The position numbers and the translations under genes are program-made. The notes below the pieces were generated by a model that saw only the letters and a program-made list of their open reading frames with translations, had not been told where the DNA came from and did no database searches. A stretch of DNA of 42,341 bases from an uncultured Bacillota bacterium. GTDB lineage: Bacteria; Bacillota_I; Bacilli_A; RFN20; CAG-288. Location: positions 108,739 to 151,079 of the forward strand of contig CASDOO010000019.1 in the NCBI GenBank assembly GCA_949282275.1, in the 5' to 3' direction. The stretch's first letter is position 1. Each line of letters begins with the position of its first letter. Shown here piece after piece: positions 18,801 to 24,663 of the stretch.

Positions 18801-18906
18801 TCGCGGAATTGCCACTTCCAAAAGGAAGGCTCAGCTGGCCATCGCAGGAAGCCATCGCCAAAAGGGAGGCGATCACGGTCATCGTCAGGATTGCTTTCTT
18901 CTTCAT
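15823..18906 (-). CDS. large surface lipoprotein with Ser/Thr-rich linker, function unknown
   Basis: The 1027-residue product has a lipoprotein signal peptide (MKKK start, lipid-attachment Cys21 in LLAMASC; Met at -3 is slightly unusual). A linker of almost only Ser, Thr, Gly and Pro follows to about residue 105. Next come an alpha-helical region of about 420 residues with no recognised domain and a beta-rich C-terminal half (about 530-1027) that looks like several Ig-like or carbohydrate-binding-like modules. It should be anchored outside the membrane, the linker spanning the wall. The ATG at 18906 follows AAAAAGGAGA. It is encoded upstream of glnN on the same strand, 99 bases apart, but a functional link is not evident. 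No family is recognised. Confidence 0.75.
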   Translation of the reverse strand: MKKKAILTMTVIASLLAMASCDGQLSLPFGSGNSATTATSEDTTASAPTTTTPGQDSTTSTTTTTTPATSDSSTTGTTTGSSDTGGSSGTDSSVSSPSSGSSDSSSGSEYVTESLNNGYEVQEGVPNHGSDIETDDVIDFIRFIGEECTPYDPFAGENAEKEIREAVEERGLSILKKGGVSKAFIDELEKILTDNPAYGETINALTHGGTNIFTPEQCQTLTSMVKDVVTASSPDEFAASLMALFNIGQTDYVSQWRGFFGILTEETYQLILEVASAPYKAFFQGVMEDSVSPFVNPTFFPDIADEETQFFFFRMAHQMLSTMFEKIDSEEISNFFSIILRTLVQAGSSTSEEEIIPLINIVGKIITECFPNRASFKTLLGHIARCIENSRSFDQENLHMTSLTESEFTATGYSSELAETMKLLQSHSDDVFNGLKFLAAFAKNMTEEHFQAFMGVVSGIQSGEAGAEIATPIVVLSKALASTATGFSVDNDKVWTGLRTLTKDAMKIFNSMLQSGPKSGNTYSFGFAKMGLGDATFDKIFDKVKEVSAFDPEKLTQEQTTDITQFVTDILEGFQKDSVQIAYQLSVPFHYEKGDTLSVSLTKMDTTTGEPESIPVTASDVTGFHTNSYHYGLASFEKDGIVFSFTYLVAPANGVTMISFDNDRNYIAIGEAPEIHGITYSGEYVDLSTKLSNFSTKERGHFVAFYQVEDTYYAFEYYVYDPKTDVEVTYQIDEGLYKGDIAYRKYSVARHTKIVMDGVLLDDNYYGMGTSETYLDLTTVGTKTVKLPVETYESASPLELDVEYTVYEAKSIEHYLMPRYYTSYYGSFGNENTFIRDSQDHLDAIRGWDDLVLYGKVTLDDGQTTVLNYSGVEVATQLEDIQSFQETLESMNLSEPGEYSISLGEGAFLNRDKEGTATETPVDIRYDYEVLEGYVDGYVELMEQAQLEFDQNGKLIDDGIQARVWFTISYQYPNGDFQEEKNEFEALFSATLPDGFVPDPAGGIVEVIIGFDGYHVQLEVPYVVIEK

Positions 18907-18950
18907 TTGCTTTCTCCTTTTTGCTGCCAAAATGTAGGTTGCTTGGCATC

Positions 18951-18979
18951 ATTAAACGGGAAGGAAATACAGCATTCAA
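18951..18979 (-). promoter_or_regulatory. candidate promoter of the large lipoprotein gene
   Basis: Leftward TTGAAT (18979-18974), 17-base spacer, TTTAAT (18956-18951). It lies about 45 bases before the start codon, leaving room for the ribosome binding site. Confidence 0.5.
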
Positions 18980-19138
18980 GAAATTTGTCGTCCTTTGTTG
19001 CGTTTGGCCAAAATCGTAGGGAATTCAAAGGCGAAATATCCTTGTCACTCAAAGGGTATGAACGTACATATCCTGTCATGGCCTTCCTTCCCCCTGTTCT
19101 TTGCCTTTCTCTTCATCTTTTTTCCTTGCCTTCCTTTC

Positions 19139-19167
19139 TTGCATTCCCCTCTCCATGCCTTTATAGT
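19139..19167 (+). promoter_or_regulatory. candidate promoter of the macro-domain gene
   Basis: TTGCAT (19139-19144), 17-base spacer, TATAGT (19162-19167). The predicted start is about 22 bases before the ATG, and AAGGAGAG lies between. Confidence 0.6.
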
Positions 19168-19195
19168 GGACGGGAACAAAACAAGGAGAGAAAGC

Positions 19196-19726
19196 ATGGT
19201 CCTCATCTGTCAGGGCGACATCACCGATAGGGACACCGATGCCATCGTCAACGCCTCCAATACGAGACTTCTTCCCGGTGCCGGCGTCTGCGGCGCCATC
19301 TACGCCAAGGCCGGATTTGCCAAGCTGATGGAAGCGACGAGTCGGATTCCCGTTCCCCTGAAGGTCGGACAGGCCGTCCTGACGCCCGGCTTCGATCTCA
19401 AGGCGCGTTATATCATCCATACGGCAGGCCCGGTCTTTGTCGACGGAAACCACGAGGAGGCCTCGCTTCTTGCCCGGTGCTATGAAAACGCCATTCGCCT
19501 TGCCAAGGAGAACGAATTGTCTTCCGTCACCTTCCCTCTCATCGCCGCCGGGATCTTCGGCTACCCCAAGAAAGAGGCGATTGCCATCGCCTTGAAGACA
19601 ATGATCGACAATGCCCCGGAAGAGGACTTCAAGGCCTACCTCATCCTCTACAAGGACGAGGACTTCGCCCAGGCAAAGGAAATCCTCGAAGAGAATCCTG
19701 CCTGGCCGGTCGTTCTCTCGGACTGA
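19196..19726 (+). CDS. macro-domain protein (ADP-ribose binding or hydrolysing)
   Basis: The 176 residues form a single macro domain. GDITDRDTDAIVNASN (residues 7-22) and the loop GAGVCGAIYAKAG (near 28-40) are the ADP-ribose-binding signatures, and the second loop is around PLIAAGIFGYPKKEA (near 118). Such proteins bind ADP-ribose, O-acetyl-ADP-ribose or remove ADP-ribose from proteins or nucleic acids. The position often filled by Asp in MacroD/YmdB hydrolases (GVDGAI) is Cys here, as seen in some Firmicutes members, so hydrolase activity is uncertain. The ATG at 19196 follows AAGGAGAG and the promoter is listed separately; an upstream in-frame start would lie before that promoter. It is a single-gene unit. 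Confidence 0.88.
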   Translation: MVLICQGDITDRDTDAIVNASNTRLLPGAGVCGAIYAKAGFAKLMEATSRIPVPLKVGQAVLTPGFDLKARYIIHTAGPVFVDGNHEEASLLARCYENAIRLAKENELSSVTFPLIAAGIFGYPKKEAIAIALKTMIDNAPEEDFKAYLILYKDEDFAQAKEILEENPAWPVVLSD

Positions 19727-19737
19727 ATGGACAATTC

Positions 19738-19768
19738 ATGCCCTTCCCTAGTCGGAAAGGCATTTTTT
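19738..19768 (+). terminator. terminator after the macro-domain gene
   Basis: ATGCCCTTCC pairs with GGAAAGGCAT (one mismatch) around a 6-base loop, followed by six T. It overlaps the last codons and stop of the convergent permease gene. Confidence 0.65.
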
Positions 19769-20653
19769 CTTGAGGAATGTCGCCAGAACGAGAAGGCCAA
19801 AACCCACGATGACGCTAAGGATTCCGACAAGGAAGAGCATCGCGATGGAGACGTCCCTTCCGAAGAAGTCATAATTGACGTCAAACCCGCCGGCAATGCC
19901 GGATACGGCTTCGCCAGGAAGGATTACGGACATTTCCGAAAGCGTCCCCTCAAGAAATGCCTTCCGGAAAAGGACGGTCGAATAGGTCCCGGGAAGAAAG
20001 CCGGTAAAGACATGGAAGGCCTCGCCCATGCTGTCGATAGGCATATAGGCACCGCAGAGGAAACCATATAGGGCAGAAAGAAGGGTGCAGACACCGCTGA
20101 CGACGCCTTGGCTCTTGGAAAAGGTCCATAGGACATTGGCAATCAGGGTCGCGAAAAGCGATGTCAGGAGCACGTTTGCGACAACCATGAGGACATCGAT
20201 GGCGCTGAGGTAGAAACCCACTACCGCCAGGTAGACAAGCCCGATCAGGAGAAGGACAAGACAGACACAGAGGGTCGCAAGATAATTGGCAAGGACGTAA
20301 CCAATCTGGATGACGATCGGCTTTGCGGGCGATACCCGGAAATCGACGTCGACATGATTTATCTTGTCCAAGGTCATCGTTCCCGAGCAAAAGCTCACCG
20401 TGACGCAGGATGTCGAAAGGACGGAGGAAAAAAGCCATCCCCCGGTAAAGGCATCCAGGAGCTTCCTGTCCATGGTCATCGGGGCGATGGTCGCAAGTAT
20501 CGTATCCTCGTATGTCCTCTTGAGGAAGGTGGCGAAAAGGACAAGGAGAATGAGCGGCGTGATCAAGGAAACGAAGAAAGTCATCCTGTCCAGGAAATAA
20601 AGCTTCACGTTGCGCCGGGTCAAATAGAATAACGAAACGAAATTCTGTTTCAT
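19748..20653 (-). CDS. ABC-2 type transporter permease
   Basis: The 301-residue membrane protein has a short cytoplasmic start, a first helix (about residues 27-44), an extracytoplasmic segment, and about five further helices ending near 290 with a KKK tail. Family features include the late helix around VIVGFGLLVLATF. It forms the channel of an exporter with the ATPase encoded just upstream; the two genes overlap by 4 bases (ATGA). Exporters of this type move drugs, lipids, peptides or polysaccharides, and the substrate cannot be told. The gene ends within the terminator of the macro-domain gene. Confidence 0.88.
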   Translation of the reverse strand: MKQNFVSLFYLTRRNVKLYFLDRMTFFVSLITPLILLVLFATFLKRTYEDTILATIAPMTMDRKLLDAFTGGWLFSSVLSTSCVTVSFCSGTMTLDKINHVDVDFRVSPAKPIVIQIGYVLANYLATLCVCLVLLLIGLVYLAVVGFYLSAIDVLMVVANVLLTSLFATLIANVLWTFSKSQGVVSGVCTLLSALYGFLCGAYMPIDSMGEAFHVFTGFLPGTYSTVLFRKAFLEGTLSEMSVILPGEAVSGIAGGFDVNYDFFGRDVSIAMLFLVGILSVIVGFGLLVLATFLKKKCLSD

Positions 20654-21561
20654 CGTCGTTCGAGCTCCTTTCCCGTCACGGCAAGAAAGACATCGTCCAT
20701 CGTTCCCTTGACGATTTCGAAATCCTCGATTCTCTTCTCGTTCTCGACAAGGAACTTCTTTGCCGCCTTTGTCTCTTCAAAGAGAATCGTCAATGTTCCG
20801 TTGTCTTTCCTGAAGGGAATTCCTTCTTCTTTCAAATATCCCTGAAGGCTTTCTTCGCAACGATAGATACGCAGATAATCTCCGGCATATTCCTTCTTGA
20901 GCTCAAGCGGTGTCCCGCTGGCGACGATCTTTCCATGGTCGATGATGACGACATGGTCGGCTTGGCTTGCTTCTTCCATGTAATGGGTGGTCAGGATGAC
21001 GGTCAGGCCTTCCCTTTCGCGAAGTTCCTCGACAAACTCCCAGACCATCTTCCTTGTCATCGGGTCAAGTCCTGTCGTCGGCTCGTCCAGGATCAGGATC
21101 TTTGGATGGTGAAGAAGCGCACGGACGATGTCGACCTTCCTCCTTTGTCCGCCACTGAGCTTGCCGACAGGTCTTTTGAGGAAATCGGACAGCTGAAGCC
21201 TTTTTGCAAACTGCGAGAGCCCTTCCTCGAATTCCTTCCGGGACATGCCATAGAGCATCGCTCGGTAAAGAAGGTTGTCCCTTGCCGAGATTCTCGAATC
21301 GAGGACGGAGGATTGAAAGACGATGCCTATATCGGGAAGAAGCTTGTCGATTTCCTCGATCGGCCTTCCTTCGACATAGCATTCCCCGGAGTCCTTCTTA
21401 AGCGTTCCGACAAGAATGGAGATCGTCGTGCTCTTTCCTGCACCATTGACGCCGAGGAAGGCGAAAAGCTCGCCCTTCCTTACCGAGAAGGAGATTCCAT
21501 CGACGGCTTTCACGTCCCCGAAGGACTTCCTCAGCTCGCGAATTTCGATGATGTTATCCAT
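20650..21561 (-). CDS. ABC transporter ATP-binding protein (ABC-2 exporter)
   Basis: This 303-residue ATPase powers the permease encoded directly downstream. It has Walker A GVNGAGKST (37-45), a Q-loop in GIVFQ near 88, signature LSGGQRRK near 140, Walker B ILILDEPTTGLDP near 158, and the H-loop in TTHYMEEA near 193. The C-terminal extension of about 90 residues is typical of DrrA/CcmA-like drug or lipid exporters. The ATG at 21561 has no ribosome binding site; TAGAAT with an extended TGG ends 6 bases before it, so a leaderless transcript is likely. It is divergent from the alcohol dehydrogenase operon. Confidence 0.92.
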   Translation of the reverse strand: MDNIIEIRELRKSFGDVKAVDGISFSVRKGELFAFLGVNGAGKSTTISILVGTLKKDSGECYVEGRPIEEIDKLLPDIGIVFQSSVLDSRISARDNLLYRAMLYGMSRKEFEEGLSQFAKRLQLSDFLKRPVGKLSGGQRRKVDIVRALLHHPKILILDEPTTGLDPMTRKMVWEFVEELREREGLTVILTTHYMEEASQADHVVIIDHGKIVASGTPLELKKEYAGDYLRIYRCEESLQGYLKEEGIPFRKDNGTLTILFEETKAAKKFLVENEKRIEDFEIVKGTMDDVFLAVTGKELERR

Positions 21562-21567
21562 GCCAAA

Positions 21568-21579
21568 ATTCTACCATGG
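21568..21579 (-). promoter_or_regulatory. candidate leaderless extended -10 promoter of the ABC exporter operon
   Basis: Leftward TGG-TAGAAT: the -10 box is at 21573-21568, followed by 6 bases and then the ATG of the ATPase. No good -35 stands at 16-18 bases. The extended -10 could compensate. Confidence 0.45.
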
Positions 21580-21662
21580 CCCACATGCACCAACTTCCTT
21601 GCAAAATTAAAGATATTGTAAAACTTCTTTTTCATGCCTGCCTTGCAAGGGAAACGATTGTT

Positions 21663-21691
21663 TTGACTTTCTTTCCGAATAGGATTAGAAT
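21663..21691 (+). promoter_or_regulatory. promoter of the alcohol dehydrogenase-flavodoxin operon
   Basis: TTGACT (21663-21668), 17-base spacer, TAGAAT (21686-21691), a strong sigma-A-type match. The ATG is 39 bases further on. Confidence 0.7.
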
Positions 21692-21697
21692 CCATAT

Positions 21698-21710
21698 TGA
21701 CACGTTGTCA
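21698..21710 (+). promoter_or_regulatory. possible operator overlapping the transcription start
   Basis: An inverted repeat TGACA-CGT-TGTCA sits right after the -10 box, where a repressor would block initiation. The binding protein is unknown. Confidence 0.3.
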
Positions 21711-21730
21711 GAATGAAAAGGAGAGAGAAG

Positions 21731-22900
21731 ATGCTCGGAAACTTCGTCTATTGCAATCCCACGAAGCTCTATTTCGGAAAGGAATCCCTGGACAACCTCA
21801 AGGGCGAGCTTTCCAAATACGGGAAAAACGTCGTCCTCGTCTATGGCGGCGGCTCCATCAAGAAGAACGGAATCTATGACAAGGTCCTTACGATCCTCAA
21901 GGACGCTGGAAAGGACGTCTCCGAGATTGCCGGCGTCATGCCAAACCCGACCACGGACAAGCTCATGGAAGGTATCGACATTGCCAGGAAAGCCAACGCC
22001 GAATTCATCCTTGCCGTCGGTGGCGGAAGCGTCATCGACTATGCCAAGGCCCTTTCTGTCTCCATCAACTGCGAGGAAGACCCTTGGGAGAAATACTATC
22101 TCCGCTTCGAGGAACCGACCTGTCCCATCGTTCCCGTCGGTTGCGTCCTGACGATGGTCGGTACGGGATCGGAGATGAATGCCGGCGCCGTCATCACGAA
22201 CCCGAAGACAAAGCTCAAGATCGGCCATGTCTTCCAGGACGAAAGCATCATGCCCCGCTTTGCCATCCTCGATCCGACCTATACTTTCAGCCTTCCCCAT
22301 TACCAGATGGTCGCCGGCATCTACGATATCTTCAGCCATATCTGCGAGCAGTATTTCTCCGGACAGGACTACTGCACGAGCGACTATCTTGCCGAAGGCC
22401 TTATGCGCTCCCTCATCCATGCCTCAAGAATCGCAAACGCGAATCCCTTGGACTACGAGGCCCGTTCCAACATCATGTGGACGGCAACATGGGCCCTCAA
22501 CACCCTTCTCTCCCGTGGCAAGTCCACCGACTGGATGGTCCACATGATCGGGCAGTCCGTCGGCGCCTATACCAACGCCACCCACGGCATGACCCTCTCT
22601 GCCGTCTCCCTTGCCTACTATCGCCACATCCTTCCCTATGGCCTTCCGAAGTTCGTCCGCTTTGCCAGGAATGTCTGGGACGTGAAGACGGATGGAAAGA
22701 CGGATGAGGAAGTCGCCACGGAAGGCCTCAAGGCCATGGAAGGATGGATGAAGGAACTCGGTCTTGTCCTCCATCTTTCGGAACTTGGCGCGACGGAAGA
22801 CATGTTCGATGGCATTGCCGATGGCACGATCATCCTCAATGGCGGCTATCATGTCCTGACGAAAGACGAAATCATCAAGATCCTAAAGGAGAGCTACTGA
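21731..22900 (+). CDS. iron-containing alcohol dehydrogenase (butanol dehydrogenase-like)
   Basis: The 389-residue cytoplasmic oxidoreductase belongs to the group III iron-dependent family, closest in feel to BDH/YqhD/YugJ enzymes that reduce aldehydes with NAD(P)H. Visible signatures are the dinucleotide site VGGGSVIDYAKA (near residue 97), GTGSEMNAGAV (near 146), and metal-binding residues in DIFSHICEQYF (near 200) and NATHGM (near 282). The start at 21731 follows AAAGGAGAG; an ATG 18 bases earlier lies within that site and is less likely. Flavodoxin follows after 3 bases, so both are in one redox operon. It probably disposes of reducing power or detoxifies aldehydes; the substrate is not known. 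Confidence 0.92.
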   Translation: MLGNFVYCNPTKLYFGKESLDNLKGELSKYGKNVVLVYGGGSIKKNGIYDKVLTILKDAGKDVSEIAGVMPNPTTDKLMEGIDIARKANAEFILAVGGGSVIDYAKALSVSINCEEDPWEKYYLRFEEPTCPIVPVGCVLTMVGTGSEMNAGAVITNPKTKLKIGHVFQDESIMPRFAILDPTYTFSLPHYQMVAGIYDIFSHICEQYFSGQDYCTSDYLAEGLMRSLIHASRIANANPLDYEARSNIMWTATWALNTLLSRGKSTDWMVHMIGQSVGAYTNATHGMTLSAVSLAYYRHILPYGLPKFVRFARNVWDVKTDGKTDEEVATEGLKAMEGWMKELGLVLHLSELGATEDMFDGIADGTIILNGGYHVLTKDEIIKILKESY

Positions 22901-22903
22901 AAT

Positions 22904-23374
22904 ATGGAAAAGAAAATCCTGATTGCCTATTTCTCCGCCGAAGGAACGACGGAAAGAAAGGCCCATGAAATTGCCGACATCCTCCCGGCCGACCTCTATC
23001 CCATCCATCCGAAAGCGCCCTATACAAGGGAAGACCTCGATTGGCGGAACAACAGGAGCCGCAGTTCGCTTGAAATGGAAGACGAATCCTCCCGCCCCGA
23101 GATCATTGAGGACATTCCCGACCTTTCCCAATACGACCTTGTCCTCCTTGGCTTCCCGATCTGGTGGTATATCGAACCCCGAGTCGTGGACACCTTCCTC
23201 GACAAGGCCAAGCTGGACAACAAGAAAGTCGTCCCCTTTGCCACCTCCGGCGGAAGCGCAATCGACAAGGCCGTCAAGCACCTTCGCACTCTCTATCCCA
23301 CCATCGACTGGCAGGAAGGAAAGCTTCTCAACGGGGACGTCACCAAGTGGGCAAAGTCTCTTCTTGAAGACTGA
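22904..23374 (+). CDS. flavodoxin-family protein
   Basis: The 156 residues fit a flavodoxin fold: IAYFSAEGTTERKAHEIA (residues 7-24) is the FMN phosphate-binding loop, and GFPIWWYIEPRVV (near 86) and TSGGSAIDKA (near 122) are the second and third flavin contacts. WWY in the second loop is common in the flavodoxin_4 group of small flavoproteins from gut Firmicutes. It probably acts as an FMN electron carrier or quinone/aldehyde reductase partner. It follows the alcohol dehydrogenase after 3 bases and takes its GGAG ribosome binding site from the end of that gene. Confidence 0.9.
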   Translation: MEKKILIAYFSAEGTTERKAHEIADILPADLYPIHPKAPYTREDLDWRNNRSRSSLEMEDESSRPEIIEDIPDLSQYDLVLLGFPIWWYIEPRVVDTFLDKAKLDNKKVVPFATSGGSAIDKAVKHLRTLYPTIDWQEGKLLNGDVTKWAKSLLED

Positions 23375-23860
23375 GACTGCATCAAAAAAATCTAACAAAA
23401 AAGATAGATAACCAACTCCTTCCTCCACAATATCACCATAAGTAGCCATGGCTTTCGAAGATTTCTGGAAAACTCTTTCTCAATCCATTAAATGCATTTG
23501 GAATGAAGAGGCTTTTATGGATTATCGAAAGATGCTTTTCAAGTAACATTTGAAATATTTGTGACACAACCATCTTCCATTGCCAGATTAGATTTTTTGC
23601 AACAGCTTAAGAACTGATGTAAACACAAGTATCATGTTTGCCCGTCCAATCGGATGGGGCTTTTCAAACGATTGTTCTTCCCGTTATGTCCTACCCATGC
23701 AAAATCAAGAAATCGAGCAAAAAGAAGATTCCTCATAGACTTTCAATGGTCCAATAGAAACAAGGTGGAAATCGAAAATTGTATTCCCTTCTTGTAAAAA
23801 GACAGTCGGAAGAAACTTCCATGGACTTTTGCCATCAGCCCCTAATGTAAAATCCCCTTC
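23375..23860. other. intergenic A/T-rich stretch
   Basis: No convincing gene. A 32-codon frame at 23448-23546 (+) has no ribosome binding site. A hairpin GCCCgTCC-aatc-GGAtGGGGC followed by TTTT at 23640-23665 could be a distal terminator of the flavodoxin operon. Nothing else is recognised. Confidence 0.5.
23640..23665 (+). terminator. possible terminator downstream of the flavodoxin gene
   Basis: GCCCGTCC (23640-23647) pairs with GGATGGGGC (23652-23660) with one bulge and is followed by TTTT. It lies 265 bases after the stop, so assignment is tentative. Confidence 0.35.
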
Positions 23861-24511
23861 TCATTTATCATAGTAATGCTTGGCTTCTTCCGCTAGTTTT
23901 TCAAACCTATCCTGATATTCTGGAACTATCGAAATCCCTTCAAAGCTTTCACCGTTGCGGAAATAGTATCGGCTTAGAGCTTCCGTAATCCCCTGCATAT
24001 CCAAGATAGCCTCATTGGCAAGCGCATCGGCGAGCGTTCGGTCAAAGTCGGTAAAAAGAAGTCCGTTCTTTTCCATGATGCTATACTGGCTCACCCTGTT
24101 GCCTAACAGTACAACACCATTAAATTCTAAAGCCGTATCATCACCATATCCCCATACCAGATACTCATCACTTCGTCCACCAAAATTCCCTTGGCACATC
24201 AAGGCTTCATCCAAAGCAAAGACAAAAGTTCCACCAATACATTCTCGGACATCCTTAAGCCAGGACAATGCCCCTATATAATCGCATCTCTTTGGAAGAT
24301 TCCGGTTTTGTGGATCATATTCCGGCAATGTGATTGTCCTTCTGTTAACAAGATCCGACATTACCCTTTTCCCCAACAGGTCTAAGATATATTTTGGCGG
24401 TTTGCGCTTCCCAGTTTCCCAATTTTGGATAGTACGAAACGGAATATCGTATCGCTTGGCAAATTCACTCTGGGTTTCTCTAAGCATAGCCCTCATTTCA
24501 CGAATATTCAT
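23861..24511 (-). CDS. orphan helix-turn-helix protein with unrecognised C-terminal domain
   Basis: The 216-residue protein starts with an XRE/Cro-like helix-turn-helix (about residues 3-50: REMRAMLRETQSEFAKRY, then FRTIQNWETGKRKPP). A domain of about 150 residues follows that I do not recognise, with acidic and aromatic patches (WGYGDDTALEFNG, TDFDRTLADALAN). The HTH implies DNA binding. The second part could be a sensor or one partner of a toxin-antitoxin-like pair, but no partner gene stands beside it. The ATG at 24511 follows GAGG. The gene is A/T-richer than the core genes and isolated between two non-coding stretches, which suggests transfer. Probable self-regulation is inferred from a palindrome in its promoter. 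Confidence 0.75.
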   Translation of the reverse strand: MNIREMRAMLRETQSEFAKRYDIPFRTIQNWETGKRKPPKYILDLLGKRVMSDLVNRRTITLPEYDPQNRNLPKRCDYIGALSWLKDVRECIGGTFVFALDEALMCQGNFGGRSDEYLVWGYGDDTALEFNGVVLLGNRVSQYSIMEKNGLLFTDFDRTLADALANEAILDMQGITEALSRYYFRNGESFEGISIVPEYQDRFEKLAEEAKHYYDK

Positions 24512-24526
24512 TATCTTTACCTCGTA

Positions 24527-24555
24527 ATCATAATGTACTCAATGAGTGTATTTAA
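24527..24555 (-). promoter_or_regulatory. candidate promoter with internal operator for the HTH gene
   Basis: Leftward TTAAAT (24555-24550), 17-base spacer, TATGAT (24532-24527). The palindrome ACTCA-A-TGAGT (24537-24547) fills the middle of the spacer, the classic place for an autorepressor. Confidence 0.4.
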
Positions 24556-24607
24556 CAATCGCCTATTGTATGACATCATAGCATATTTTCACTCAAAACA
24601 CCTGACG

Positions 24608-24639
24608 AAAAAAAGCCACCTCCAGGCAGGAAGTGGCTT
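24608..24639 (-). terminator. terminator of the sipW-surface protein operon
   Basis: Leftward AGCCACTTCC pairs with GGAGGTGGCT around a 5-base loop, followed by seven T. It starts 25 bases after the stop of the surface protein gene. Confidence 0.85.
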
Positions 24640-24663
24640 AATATAGTAAATCAGATTAGAAAT

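Noticed and set aside
23448..23546. A 32-codon frame after the flavodoxin gene
   Set aside because: No ribosome binding site or promoter, and no recognisable sequence.
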